Shown one piece after another: positions 16,142 to 25,832 of a stretch of 64,000 nt of DNA; within the stretch, counting starts at the first letter, position 1, and the number at the start of each line of letters is the position of its first letter. A program made the position numbers and the translations under genes. The stretch comes from Chryseobacterium sp. SORGH_AS_0447. GTDB taxonomy: Bacteria > Bacteroidota > Bacteroidia > Flavobacteriales > Weeksellaceae. The stretch spans positions 620,001 to 684,000 of the forward strand of contig NZ_JAUTAR010000001.1 of NCBI RefSeq assembly GCF_030818695.1, in the 5' to 3' direction. A model generated the notes under the pieces. That model had not been told where the DNA came from, did no database searches, and worked only from the letters and a program-made list of their open reading frames with translations.

Positions 16142-18181
16142 ATGCGAAAAATAGCTGTCGGTTTGGGGCTGTTGGTTGTCGCCGGAGATTACTCTTACGC
16201 CCAGCAATGGGAAAATATAGGAGGAGGATCTGTTATTTCTACAGGAGGTTCAAGTTTTAATAATTTATGTATCAGTGCAACGGGGAAGTACTTTATTTCT
16301 TATTATGATGTTGCAGCAGCAAAAGGTTCGGTACAGGTGTTCGATGGAAATGCATGGTCTTACGTGGGGGGTAGTCCCGGGATTACCAACAGTTATGCAA
16401 CATTCAATTCCCTGTCATTGGCTCCTAACGGAAATATCTATTATACGAATCAGGGAACCGGACTGGAAGTTCGTGAATTTAACGGGACTGCCTGGTCGCA
16501 GTTGCCGAGCCCTACTACTTCTACCGTAAATTATCAGGCTTCTGCCGTTTCTCCGTCTAATGTTCTGTTTACTTATGCCACTCATAATTCGGGAACGGTT
16601 CAGCGTTTTGTAAACGGAGCCTGGGAACAGGTCGGAAATACCGGGTTTTCCGGAGGAGCTGCTTTTGCGGAAATGGTGATCGGCAGCAACAATAAAGTCT
16701 ATACCTGCAACGTAGCCAGCGGTGTAAAAGTATATGAAAATACAACAACGGCAACGGCTTCAGACAACTGGACCCTCGTGGGCGGAAGTATTGTGGACGC
16801 TGCATCATCCAGTGAGCAGTACAATTCGGACCTTGCGATCGATGAGAATAATAACCTGTATGTGGCTTATGTTTCCAACTCTGCCAACGGACAGAAATTA
16901 AATGTAAAAAAATTCAATGGGACAGCCTGGGTGCAGGTAGGAAATGCTAACTTTTCCAGTGGCAGGGTACAGCATGTGGCCATTGCCGTTACAGTTACGG
17001 GAACACCTTACGTCGTAGCCAGCCGGTGGGAGAATGATGATTTTTCAAAAAATACGGTGTATAAGCTGGACGCTGCTACCCAAACTTGGAGCGCATTCGG
17101 AGGCAGTTTTATTTCCGATGGACAGGCTGTTTATAATGACCTCGCTTACGATAAAACCAATAATTATCTGGTATTGGCCTACTCTCAAAGCGGAACAAGA
17201 GTGAAAAGAATTTCTCTTACTCCGGCCTGCAACAATACGGATCCTGGTAACAATACGGGAGACCTGGGCTGTGTACGATTCAATTACCGAGGCCAGCAGG
17301 TAAGCTATACTACCGTAAGAGCTGCAGATGGAAAAGTATGGCTTCAGCAGAATCTCGGCAGTACACAGACCGCCACATCTTTTGATGATACGAATGCTTA
17401 CGGAGACCTTTTCCAGTGGGGAAGATGGGATGACGGCCATCAGCTGAGAAACTCTGCCACGACAGCAGCGCCTTCTGCAAATTCACCGGATGGCTTAGCC
17501 GGAACCAATGCTTTTGTCATTGGCTCAAGCAGTTCTTCCTGGTGGGCAACAAATGCAACGAGTGATGGGTGGAATGCAGATTCTTCATCCTCGGTAACGT
17601 CGGTAAAAGGGGCAGATCCATGTAAAGCGGTAGGTCAGGGCTGGAGACTTCCTACATCAGCAGAATGGGTAACTTTGGTTGGAGCAGAAGGAATCAATAA
17701 TCCGGCAACGGCCTATGCCAGTTCTCTGAAACTGCCGGCAGGAGGGTACAGAAGCAATACGACCGGAGCTTTTACCTTTGTCGGGCAGCGCGGGTATTTC
17801 TGGAGTTCCGACACAGCGAATTCCGGAGGGAAGTATTTATATGTCGGATCCTCAATCGTAACGCCGGCTTCCGGAGGTCCGAGAGGTCAGGGAGAATCAG
17901 TAAGATGTATTAAAGATTTCTCTGCACTGGCTACGTCTGACATTGGCCTTGCTGTAAAATCCATCCAGGTATATCCGAACCCGACCAATGGAATTTTAAA
18001 CGTTAAATCGGATTCATCAATTGAGGCCGTACATATTACAAATGCAGTAGGGCAGAAAATAGAGGCTCAGTTCTCAGGAAACCAGATCAATATGCAGGGA
18101 ATGCCTAAAGGAATGTATATGATAGAAATAAAATTAAAAGGTCAGCAGCAGGCCATTTCCAAAAAAGTGATTAAGAATTAA
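16142..18181 (+). CDS. FISUMP-domain surface protein secreted by T9SS
   Basis: A 679-aa protein with a signal peptide (MRKIAVGLGLLVVAGDYSYA). Residues about 25-370 are beta-propeller-like repeats with Trp-containing strands (NAWSYVGGSPG, TAWSQLPS, GAWEQVGNTG, TAWVQVGNAN). A FISUMP domain follows (VWLQQNLGSTQTA, FQWGRWDDGHQLRN, GWRLPTSAEW, SVRCIKD), then a T9SS type A sorting domain (VYPNPTNGILNVKSD to SKKVIKN). The frame opens at 16118, but ATG 16142 gives a proper signal peptide. It is the intact paralog of the gene split at 11088 and shares its upstream region. Likely outer surface; ligand unknown. Confidence 0.87.
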   Translation: MRKIAVGLGLLVVAGDYSYAQQWENIGGGSVISTGGSSFNNLCISATGKYFISYYDVAAAKGSVQVFDGNAWSYVGGSPGITNSYATFNSLSLAPNGNIYYTNQGTGLEVREFNGTAWSQLPSPTTSTVNYQASAVSPSNVLFTYATHNSGTVQRFVNGAWEQVGNTGFSGGAAFAEMVIGSNNKVYTCNVASGVKVYENTTTATASDNWTLVGGSIVDAASSSEQYNSDLAIDENNNLYVAYVSNSANGQKLNVKKFNGTAWVQVGNANFSSGRVQHVAIAVTVTGTPYVVASRWENDDFSKNTVYKLDAATQTWSAFGGSFISDGQAVYNDLAYDKTNNYLVLAYSQSGTRVKRISLTPACNNTDPGNNTGDLGCVRFNYRGQQVSYTTVRAADGKVWLQQNLGSTQTATSFDDTNAYGDLFQWGRWDDGHQLRNSATTAAPSANSPDGLAGTNAFVIGSSSSSWWATNATSDGWNADSSSSVTSVKGADPCKAVGQGWRLPTSAEWVTLVGAEGINNPATAYASSLKLPAGGYRSNTTGAFTFVGQRGYFWSSDTANSGGKYLYVGSSIVTPASGGPRGQGESVRCIKDFSALATSDIGLAVKSIQVYPNPTNGILNVKSDSSIEAVHITNAVGQKIEAQFSGNQINMQGMPKGMYMIEIKLKGQQQAISKKVIKN

Positions 18182-18207
18182 ATTTTCGTCCATATTTAAT
18201 TGATTGA

Positions 18208-18243
18208 CAGAAGGCTTTGTAAAAGAAGTCTTCTGTTTTGTTT
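18208..18243 (+). terminator. Terminator of the FISUMP surface-protein gene
   Basis: 10-bp stem with one G-U pair (18208-18217 with 18226-18235), tail TTTTGTTTT. From 18244 to 18446 nothing else is recognised. Confidence 0.8.
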
Positions 18244-18446
18244 TAAACCGGTTTTAAATTTAGGTACGGTACGACATTCAGGACCGGATTGCTTTTTAAT
18301 GATACTAGTATATTCAGTTTTTCCCTATAAGTTTGAGGGCCAATGCGTACTATTCCAATGGCTTAACGATTTTTTTTGATATAGAATGAAAAGGTGATGA
18401 AAAATAAATTATCTTTATTCAACTGTACTAAAAAATTAGAAACTAT

Positions 18447-21287
18447 ATGAGAAAGTTTTATTCAGGTCTTTTATTGCTGATGGTAGCCTTTGCGTTCGGC
18501 CAGATCAGTTATACCATTACACCGAATCCGTTCAATGAAACGAACGCGATTACCTTAACCGTCCCGGGAAATCAGATTGATGAAACAGCCTGGGGCGTTT
18601 CGAACAACGCCATTTACATCTGGTCCTGGTCGCTGGATACCAACTACCAGAACAGCCAAGACTGTCCTACCAACGGCAGCTGGAACAATTCCAACGAGGC
18701 CAACAGGCTCAGCTATAATGCAGCTACCGATACCTATTCCCTGTCTTTTACCCCCACCACTTTTTACGGGAGAACGGGCATCGGGAGGTTTGGCTTTTTA
18801 TTAAAAGATAAAACGGGAGCTCACCAGACCTCACCGGATATCTACGTTAATGTCGGAATCTTAAACCTGACCATGACCAATCCTGCGGCAAACAGCTTAA
18901 CATCCGTTCCGGTAGGGAATTCGATCAACGTTACGGCGACAACAAATGTAAACGCCACTTTCCAGCTGAAAGCCAACGGAATGGTGGTGAATTCTACATC
19001 AACACCTTCCACTTCCTATTCCTACAGTTACACCGTAACCCAGGATGCGAATATGGAACTTATTGCAACGGATGCCAATTCAACGGTAAAAAATGCAACA
19101 TTCACGTTGCAGGTTCCGAGAAATGTGGTTTCACAGGCTATTCCGAGCTGGATCAGGCAGGGGATCAATTACAACCTTACCGATAATACAAAGGTTGGGC
19201 TGGCTTTGTATGCTCCATTTAAAAATTTCGTCCACGTGATCGGAAGTTTCAATAACTGGACGGTAAATGATGCGTATCTGATGAAGAGAGACACAACCAA
19301 TCCGGATTTATACTGGATTGAGCTGAACGGTCTTACGCCACAGCAACTGTATACTTTCCAGTACAGGACCAATGATCTCAGAAAAGTGGCAGATCCTTAT
19401 TCTCCGCAGATTTTATCTTCTTATGACGATCAGTATATTTCAGCTTCTACCTATCCGAATCTGCCGGCATTCCCTGCTGGGCAGGGCTTTGAAGTTTCTA
19501 TGTTTAAAACCGGGCAGGCGTCGTATAACTGGCAGGTGACCAATTTCCAGCGTCCTTCCAAAGATAATCTGGTGGTTTATGAATTGTTATTGAGGGATTT
19601 TACGCAGGAAAAAAACTGGCAGTCACTGATCAATAAAATTACGTATTTAAAAGGATTAAATATCAACGCGATCGAGCTGATGCCGATCATGGAATTTGAA
19701 GGAAACCTGTCATGGGGTTACAATACTTCTTTCCATTACGCATTGGATAAAGCGTATGGGACGCCGGAAAAATTCAAGGAATTCGTAGATGTGTGCCACC
19801 AGAACGGAATCGCGGTCATTCTGGATGTTGCTTTCAATCATGCCACCGGGCGTTCACCATTAGCAAGACTTTGGAATATTGATCCGGATGGAGACGGCTA
19901 CGGAGATATTGCAGCAAACAATCCTTACTTTAATCAGGTTCCTAAACATTCTTACAATGTATTTAATGATTTCAATCATACAAGTGCTTCAACTAAATAT
20001 TACGTTGAAAGATGCCTTCAGCAATGGCTGACGGAATACCGCATCGACGGTTTCCGTTGGGATTTAACGAAAGGTTTTACCCAGAACTGCTCTGAAAATG
20101 ATGAAACCTGTACCAATGCTTATCAGCAGGACCGGGTGGATATTTTAAAATATTATGCCGACCGGCAGTGGGCTATTGACCCGAACTCTTACATGATCTT
20201 TGAGCATCTGGGAACAGATTCGGAAGAGCAGCAGTGGGCCAATTACAGGATTGCCGAAGGAAAAGGCGTGATGATGTGGAACAACCAGAACGGGCCTTAT
20301 AACCAGAATGCCATGGGCTATAAGGAAAACAGCAATTACGACAGAATGAACCATTCTCTTCACGGTTTTACCAATATGTCTGGCGTAGGTTATGGAGAGA
20401 GCCATGATGAGGAAAGGTTGATGTTCAAAAACCTGGCGTACGGCGCTGTGAACGGAAGCTATGATGTGAAAAACTTAAACACGGCATTGGAGAGAATGAA
20501 AACTTTCGGTGCGACATTCTTTACCATTCCGGGTCCGAAAATGATCTGGCAGTTTGGGGAGCTGGGTTATGAATTCAGCATCAACCGATGCCAGGACGGA
20601 ACAATAAACAACGGATGCCGGACAGACCAGAAACCGATTGCGTTTGCATTGAATTACGATACGAATACCAACAGGAAGGCGGTTTACGATACCTGGGCGA
20701 AAATAATCAATTTCAGAAATCTGTATCCGGTTTTCAGATCAAAAACCTATACTATCGAATCCAACAACCTGTCCAACGATCCGAATGGGCTGATTACCCG
20801 AATTTACGTATATGATAATCTGTTGACATCAGGAATGAAAAACGTAGTGGTATTGGCAAACTACACGACGGCTGCTCAGAATGTGGTTCCATACTTTCCT
20901 TATACCGGGCAGTGGCAGAACCTGATGGATAACTCTGTGATCAACGTAACATCCACAACGGCTCCGATAAACCTTCAGCCGGGCGAGTTCAGGATCCTTG
21001 GAAATTATACAACCAATTTATCCACCACCGATGTAAACGCCGAAAACAAGCTTTCTCTTCAGATTGCGGATAACCCGGTGAGAAACGGTCTGGCTAAATT
21101 AATTTATCATAAAGCGAAGAATGGGGAAATCTCCATCTACGATATAAGCGGTAGAAAAATGGATTTATTCAAGCTTACCGGTGACAACGGAACCTATGAA
21201 CTGAAAACAAATTATCCTGCTGGAACCTATCTTGTTCATTTAAAATCAGATACGGGCGTAGCTGTTCAGAAAATGATTGTGAAATAG
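18447..21287 (+). CDS. Secreted GH13 alpha-amylase-family glycosidase with T9SS sorting domain
   Basis: A 946-aa protein. Order: signal peptide (MRKFYSGLLLLMVAFAFG); two all-beta N-terminal domains (to about 235); a CBM48-like starch-binding module (about 250-340, HVIGSFNNWTVNDAYLM); a GH13 catalytic barrel (about 375-800) with DVAFNH, nucleophile D539 in GFRWDLTKG, acid/base E586 in MIFEHLG and D654 in ESHDEER; a C-terminal beta domain; and a T9SS sorting domain (ISIYDISGRKMDLF to VQKMIVK). It should hydrolyse alpha-glucans outside the cell. CBM48 plus GH13 is common in branching/debranching enzymes and amylases, so the linkage is open. Confidence 0.92.
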   Translation: MRKFYSGLLLLMVAFAFGQISYTITPNPFNETNAITLTVPGNQIDETAWGVSNNAIYIWSWSLDTNYQNSQDCPTNGSWNNSNEANRLSYNAATDTYSLSFTPTTFYGRTGIGRFGFLLKDKTGAHQTSPDIYVNVGILNLTMTNPAANSLTSVPVGNSINVTATTNVNATFQLKANGMVVNSTSTPSTSYSYSYTVTQDANMELIATDANSTVKNATFTLQVPRNVVSQAIPSWIRQGINYNLTDNTKVGLALYAPFKNFVHVIGSFNNWTVNDAYLMKRDTTNPDLYWIELNGLTPQQLYTFQYRTNDLRKVADPYSPQILSSYDDQYISASTYPNLPAFPAGQGFEVSMFKTGQASYNWQVTNFQRPSKDNLVVYELLLRDFTQEKNWQSLINKITYLKGLNINAIELMPIMEFEGNLSWGYNTSFHYALDKAYGTPEKFKEFVDVCHQNGIAVILDVAFNHATGRSPLARLWNIDPDGDGYGDIAANNPYFNQVPKHSYNVFNDFNHTSASTKYYVERCLQQWLTEYRIDGFRWDLTKGFTQNCSENDETCTNAYQQDRVDILKYYADRQWAIDPNSYMIFEHLGTDSEEQQWANYRIAEGKGVMMWNNQNGPYNQNAMGYKENSNYDRMNHSLHGFTNMSGVGYGESHDEERLMFKNLAYGAVNGSYDVKNLNTALERMKTFGATFFTIPGPKMIWQFGELGYEFSINRCQDGTINNGCRTDQKPIAFALNYDTNTNRKAVYDTWAKIINFRNLYPVFRSKTYTIESNNLSNDPNGLITRIYVYDNLLTSGMKNVVVLANYTTAAQNVVPYFPYTGQWQNLMDNSVINVTSTTAPINLQPGEFRILGNYTTNLSTTDVNAENKLSLQIADNPVRNGLAKLIYHKAKNGEISIYDISGRKMDLFKLTGDNGTYELKTNYPAGTYLVHLKSDTGVAVQKMIVK

Positions 21288-21289
21288 CT

Positions 21290-21598
21290 TGTGGATAAGT
21301 CTGTAAGTTAATCCGAAAGGAGGTTGCGAAAGTGACCTCCTTTTTGTTTATCCATACTTTATCCCCTGTAAAAGCTATGGTTATCCATGCGGTATTAACG
21401 TCTTTTCCATAGGTTTTCCACATCTTTTTCCGCAAAAGAATTTGGGGTTATCCATGTCTTATTAATAGCGTATTCATATGTTATCCATATTTTATTCACA
21501 ACGGTTAAGATTTTTATTCATATTATTTCCATGCTTACTCATATCGAATCCACAGCTTCCTAAGATGAAATTAACAGGTTATCCACAACTTATTCACA
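21290..21598. other. Candidate chromosomal replication origin (DnaA-box cluster)
   Basis: Five exact matches to the DnaA box TTWTNCACA lie within 309 bp: complement of TTATCCACA at 21290-21298, TTTTCCACA 21414-21422, TTATTCACA 21492-21500, TTATCCACA 21579-21587 and TTATTCACA 21590-21598. At least six one-base relatives are interspersed (TTATCCATA/G at 21348, 21381, 21448, 21481; TTTTCCATA 21403; TTATTCATA 21514). By chance about one exact match per 16 kb is expected. The region is otherwise non-coding and AT-rich. An oriC away from dnaA would not be unusual in Bacteroidota. Confidence 0.6.
21316..21345 (+). terminator. Terminator of the GH13 gene
   Basis: 9-bp stem (21316-21324 with 21335-21343) followed by T-run to 21345; it sits inside the DnaA-box region. 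Confidence 0.85.
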
Positions 21599-21637
21599 AA
21601 TGAAAAATTGATAGAAATCAGTAAAAATCATTTAGTT

Positions 21638-21668
21638 TTTGCTGTTTGAATTTATTAGTCTACCTTTG
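21638..21668 (+). promoter_or_regulatory. Promoter of the SAM-riboswitch transport operon
   Basis: TTTG (21638-21641), 19 nt, TACCTTTG (21661-21668); transcription should begin at about 21674, exactly where the aptamer starts. Confidence 0.75.
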
Positions 21669-21673
21669 CGGTA

Positions 21674-21777
21674 GATTATCAAGAAAGGTGGAGGGATTTG
21701 GCCCTGGGAAACCTTAGCAACCTGCATTTCGTTGATGTAAAGGTGCTAATTCCAACCCGGATGGGGGAAGATAAGTG
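21674..21777 (+). promoter_or_regulatory. SAM-I (S-box) riboswitch
   Basis: The conserved S-box core is present in order: ATCAAGAAAGGTGGAGGGA (from 21678), GGCCCTGGGAAACC (from 21700), TTAGCAACCTG, AAGGTGCTAATTCC (from 21739) and a closing GATAAG (21770-21775) that pairs with TTATC at 21676-21680. SAM-I aptamers bind S-adenosylmethionine and normally switch off methionine synthesis or uptake genes. The expression platform between 21778 and 21875 is not clear; a 7-bp hairpin (21822-21828 with 21834-21840) lacks a U-run. Confidence 0.9.
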
Positions 21778-21875
21778 AGTTAATATTCTGTATTATTCCA
21801 GCTTCTTGAATGTCTTTTGGAGTTTGTGTTTTTCACAGACGGTTATTAATTATTTTTAAAAGATTATTGTAGAGA

Positions 21876-24305
21876 ATGAAGAAGCTCAGCGCAAGTATAC
21901 TGCTATTAACGGTTGGATTTTTATCGGCACAGGAACAGGAGCAGGAAAAAAAGATTGAAGATGTTGTTATCGTAGGGAGCAGGAATGCCAGGAGAACCAA
22001 ACTGGAAACGCCCGCTCCGGTAGACATCATTAACATCGAAAAAATACAAAAATCTTCACCCCAGATTACGGTTCAGGATCTGTTGAATTATGTGATTCCG
22101 TCTTTCAACGCAGTTCGCCAGTCGGCTTCGGACGGTACCGAACACATCGATCCCGTAACGCTGAGGGGAATGGGTCCGGATCAGGTCCTGGTTTTGGTAA
22201 ATGGAAAAAGACGGCATACTACCTCTTTGGTAAATTATCAGAATACGGTGGGGAATGGTTCTGTAGGAACCGATTTAAGCACGATTCCCATTATTGCGAT
22301 CGACAGGATCGAGGTGTTGAGAGATGGTGCTGCCGCACAATACGGCTCTGACGCAATTGCCGGGGTAGTTAACATTATTCTTAAAAAAGATTTAGGAGGA
22401 ACGGGAAGCCTTACTTACGGGATTTCCGGTCGTAATGATGGGGAAACATACCAGGCAGGCGCAAATTATGGAACTTCGCTGGGGAAAAAAGACGGCTACA
22501 TCAGCTTGTCCCTCCAGTTGAACCATAGGGGAAAGACAACGAGAACGCAAAATCATAACCTTGATATTTTCGGAGATAATTTTGCTTACGATTTTGCGGC
22601 CGATCCTGCTGCTGCAAGGGCTGCGGATGATGCAGTTATTCAGCAGAGGGGATTAACCCGCGACGATTTCAATTTTCAGATCGGGGATGCTAAGATCAGG
22701 CAGGCTCAGATGTTTTTTAATTCCGAATATCCTTTTAATGATCATCTCAAGCTTTATTCTTTCGGAGGATTCAGTATTAAAGAAGGGCAGGGCTTTGGTT
22801 TCAGAAGGTTGCCTAGCGAAACTTCAAACAATGTATATTCTATTTATCCAAACGGTTTTCAGCCGGTTCTGGGATCAAAAGTATACGATATTTCTTATGC
22901 GGTTGGAACGAAGTACAATAAAAATGACTGGTTTTTTGATCTCAGCAATACGTTCGGAAGCAATACGTTTAATTATGATGTAAGCCATACGGTGAATGCT
23001 TCTTTAGGAGCAAATTCTCCCACCAGTTTTTATGCGGGGGCACACAGCTTTCTTCAGAATACAGTCAATCTGGATATTTCAAAAAATATTAAAAACTTCA
23101 ACGTGGCCTTCGGGGGTGAATTCAGGTTTGAGCAGTACGATATTAAATCCGGAGAGGAGGCGTCTTATCTGAGATACGATATTTATGGCAACCCTGTGAC
23201 TGCTAATACAGATCCGAATACGGTATCCGGAGCTGGAGGATCCCAGTCATTTATAGGGTTTTCTCCACAGAATGCATTATCAAAATCAAGGCATTCCGTA
23301 GCAGCTTATGCGGATCTTTCTTATGATCTGGATAAAAAGCTGAATGTAGACCTGGCCGGAAGATTCGAAAATTATTCGGATTTTGGAAGTACCCTGAATG
23401 GAAAGCTGGCGGTGAGGTATGAATTTGTTAAAAATTATGCCATCCGTGCAGCGGTTGGAACAGGCTTCCGGGCACCTTCGCTTCAGCAGCAGTATTTTAA
23501 TAATTCCTATGCGGATATTTCCACAACCGGAAATTCAATCGTTACCAAAGGCATCTTCAATAATGACAGTGAGGCAGCAAGAGCACTTGGCTTCGACCGG
23601 TTAAAGCAGGAAACTTCTGTGAATGGAAGTGCCGGATTCACCTTGAGGCCGGTCAGCCGACTTTTGATTACTCTGGACGGATATCTCATAAAAGTAAAAG
23701 ACCGGATTGTGATCACGAGTAATATTACTGATGACCGGCTGGCGGTTTACGGGGTCGAAAGCGGGAGGTTTTTTGCCAATGCTATTGATACGGAAACCAA
23801 AGGGGTTGATTTGGTGGTTGCTTATGACTGGAGGCTGGGAGGCGGTAATCTGAACATCAACCTGGCCGGAAATTATACCGAAACAAAAATTACGGATTTC
23901 CATTTTCCGGAAAATTTGCAGACTCCGCAGAATGAATTTTTCGGCCCCGATCAGATCAACATTATCGAAAGCCTGTCCCCGAAAACAAAAGCAACCTTGG
24001 GGCTAAACTACGGCATCGGGAAATTTAATTTTCTGGTGAGAAATACGTACTTCGGAAAAGTAATACGGGACGGTTATCCTTTCGGCGGCGTACAGGAGTT
24101 TGCCCCAAAAGTTGTAACGGATGTGAGTGTGGGCTATGATTTTACAAAAAACATCAACTTAACTGTGGGGGCCAACAATGTTTTTGATGTTTTCCCGGAT
24201 CTTCAGATTTATGAAAATTCATACTACGGGGTTTTCAAATATGCTCCGGTCCAGATGGGAACATTTGGCAATTATTTCTTCGGAAGGCTTAATTTTACAT
24301 TTTAA
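21876..24305 (+). CDS. TonB-dependent outer-membrane receptor under a SAM riboswitch
   Basis: An 809-aa outer-membrane active transporter. It has a signal peptide (MKKLSASILLLTVGFLSA), directly followed by a TonB-box-like stretch (KKIEDVVIVGSR) and plug domain (about 40-170: TPAPVDIINIEKIQ, TLRGMGPDQVLVLVNGKRRH, IDRIEVLRDGAAAQYGSDAI). A 22-strand barrel ends in the typical terminal Phe (FFGRLNFTF). There is no carboxypeptidase-like N-terminal extension and no SusD partner, so it is not a glycan-type SusC. The upstream S-box and downstream permease (3 nt away) suggest import of methionine or another sulfur compound; substrate is inferred. Confidence 0.92.
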   Translation: MKKLSASILLLTVGFLSAQEQEQEKKIEDVVIVGSRNARRTKLETPAPVDIINIEKIQKSSPQITVQDLLNYVIPSFNAVRQSASDGTEHIDPVTLRGMGPDQVLVLVNGKRRHTTSLVNYQNTVGNGSVGTDLSTIPIIAIDRIEVLRDGAAAQYGSDAIAGVVNIILKKDLGGTGSLTYGISGRNDGETYQAGANYGTSLGKKDGYISLSLQLNHRGKTTRTQNHNLDIFGDNFAYDFAADPAAARAADDAVIQQRGLTRDDFNFQIGDAKIRQAQMFFNSEYPFNDHLKLYSFGGFSIKEGQGFGFRRLPSETSNNVYSIYPNGFQPVLGSKVYDISYAVGTKYNKNDWFFDLSNTFGSNTFNYDVSHTVNASLGANSPTSFYAGAHSFLQNTVNLDISKNIKNFNVAFGGEFRFEQYDIKSGEEASYLRYDIYGNPVTANTDPNTVSGAGGSQSFIGFSPQNALSKSRHSVAAYADLSYDLDKKLNVDLAGRFENYSDFGSTLNGKLAVRYEFVKNYAIRAAVGTGFRAPSLQQQYFNNSYADISTTGNSIVTKGIFNNDSEAARALGFDRLKQETSVNGSAGFTLRPVSRLLITLDGYLIKVKDRIVITSNITDDRLAVYGVESGRFFANAIDTETKGVDLVVAYDWRLGGGNLNINLAGNYTETKITDFHFPENLQTPQNEFFGPDQINIIESLSPKTKATLGLNYGIGKFNFLVRNTYFGKVIRDGYPFGGVQEFAPKVVTDVSVGYDFTKNINLTVGANNVFDVFPDLQIYENSYYGVFKYAPVQMGTFGNYFFGRLNFTF

Positions 24306-24308
24306 TTA

Positions 24309-25601
24309 ATGGATTCTACCTCACATCAGATCGGCTGGAAAACGGCAGTGGCCATTGTGGTTTCAAACATGATCGGCACCGGTATTTTTACCACGCTGGG
24401 TTTTCAGCTTACCGATATTACCAATACGTACAGCATCTTGCTCCTTTGGGTGATCGGAGGAATTCTGGCGTTGTTCGGTGCTTTTTGCTACGCCGAGCTG
24501 GGCTCGCATTTCAAAGGAAACGGCGGGGATTTCATCTACCTGAAAGAAACCTATCACCCGCTTTTGGGCTATCTGGTAAGCTGGATTTCCCTGATCATCG
24601 GGTTTTCTTCTCCGGTAGCCCTCGCGGCGCTGGCGATGTCAAAGTACCTTTCTGCTTTTGATTTCTCTTTCGGGAACGGTTTTGCGATCGGAATTATTTT
24701 TCTGGTTTCGCTGTTCTTGTCATTCAGTTTAAAGGCTTCAAGCCGGTTCCATAACTTTTTTACATTGATTAAAGTTGCCTTTATTGTTGTTTTAATTATT
24801 CTTGGGGTCGTGCTTTCAGGATCCGGGGCAATAGGTAACAGCCTTGTCTTTGATGACTCCTGGCGGGATGAAATCATGCTGCCTGCTTTTGCCACCTCGC
24901 TGGTTTTTGTGACCTATTCATACACCGGCTGGAATTCGGCATCTTATATTGCGGGTGAAATTAAGGAAGTGGATAAAAACCTTCCCAAATCACTGATTGT
25001 AGGAACGGTTTTCGTAACGGTTTGCTACCTTCTGGTGAATTTCATTATGCTGAAACATGCGCCGGTGAGCCAGCTGGCCGGTAAAGAAGATGTAATGGGA
25101 GAAGCGGCGAATAATATGCTGGGGCATACTTTCGGTAGAGTCGTGAATGTCTTCATCGCCTTACAGCTGGTAGCGACAATCAGCGGATATCTCTGGGTAG
25201 GATCCAGGCTGACGCAGGCTTTTGCAAAAGAAAACCGGTTATGGAAATCTTTATCCGTCGGTAACCGCAAAGGAATTCCGGTCCGCGCTGTTTTTGCCCA
25301 TGCTGTAATTGCCACGCTCATTATTCTGACCGGAAGTTTTAAAGAAATCTTTGTGTACACGGCTTTTATTCTCCAGCTGTTTGCAAGTCTGGCAATCTCT
25401 ACGGCTTATTTCATTAAAAAAGATCAGAGAAGAATATTCAAATCGAATCTGTTTTATGTTTTTCCTACGGTTTTCCTGCTGTTCAGTGTATATATCTTGT
25501 ACTTTACCTTCATCCACAACCCGAAAGAAAGCATCATCGGCCTTGGCATTGTAGCCCTTGGGATTATTTTGTACTGGGTAGACAAGCGATTGACTAAATG
25601 A
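24309..25601 (+). CDS. APC-family amino acid permease
   Basis: A 430-aa inner-membrane protein with about 12 hydrophobic segments and the APC superfamily N-terminal signature (VVSNMIGTGIFTTLGFQL), plus SYTGWNSASYIAGEIKEVD in the middle. It starts 3 nt after the receptor stop, so the two share the SAM-responsive transcript. The pair would move a substrate across the outer and then the inner membrane. The family usually carries amino acids; methionine is the natural guess from the riboswitch, but nothing in the sequence proves it. Confidence 0.9.
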   Translation: MDSTSHQIGWKTAVAIVVSNMIGTGIFTTLGFQLTDITNTYSILLLWVIGGILALFGAFCYAELGSHFKGNGGDFIYLKETYHPLLGYLVSWISLIIGFSSPVALAALAMSKYLSAFDFSFGNGFAIGIIFLVSLFLSFSLKASSRFHNFFTLIKVAFIVVLIILGVVLSGSGAIGNSLVFDDSWRDEIMLPAFATSLVFVTYSYTGWNSASYIAGEIKEVDKNLPKSLIVGTVFVTVCYLLVNFIMLKHAPVSQLAGKEDVMGEAANNMLGHTFGRVVNVFIALQLVATISGYLWVGSRLTQAFAKENRLWKSLSVGNRKGIPVRAVFAHAVIATLIILTGSFKEIFVYTAFILQLFASLAISTAYFIKKDQRRIFKSNLFYVFPTVFLLFSVYILYFTFIHNPKESIIGLGIVALGIILYWVDKRLTK

Positions 25602-25745
25602 CTTATATACTCCTTTACAAATTCTGATGCCGGAATTGCGACATTCATCGGAGGCGGAAAAATGATACCGGATTCCCGTAGACATCCGGAATAAAAGCTT
25701 CCTTCCATGTTGTAAGGGAATTTCTGAATAACAAGATAAACAATA

Positions 25746-25780
25746 AAGACCTTCCGGATCGATCAGAAGGTCTTATTTTT
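25746..25780 (+). terminator. Terminator of the SAM-riboswitch operon
   Basis: 9-bp stem (25746-25754 with 25766-25774), tail ATTTTT. It lies 145 nt after the permease stop; nothing else is recognised between 25602 and 25745. Confidence 0.8.
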
Positions 25781-25832
25781 ATTGGAATTTCTGTTTTACA
25801 ACCATTGCGTTTCCGTTATGATCTGTCAAGGA

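Noticed and set aside
25251..25708. Minus-strand frames over the end of the APC permease gene
   Set aside because: They are shadows of a gene with clear transmembrane pattern and family signature; no independent support.
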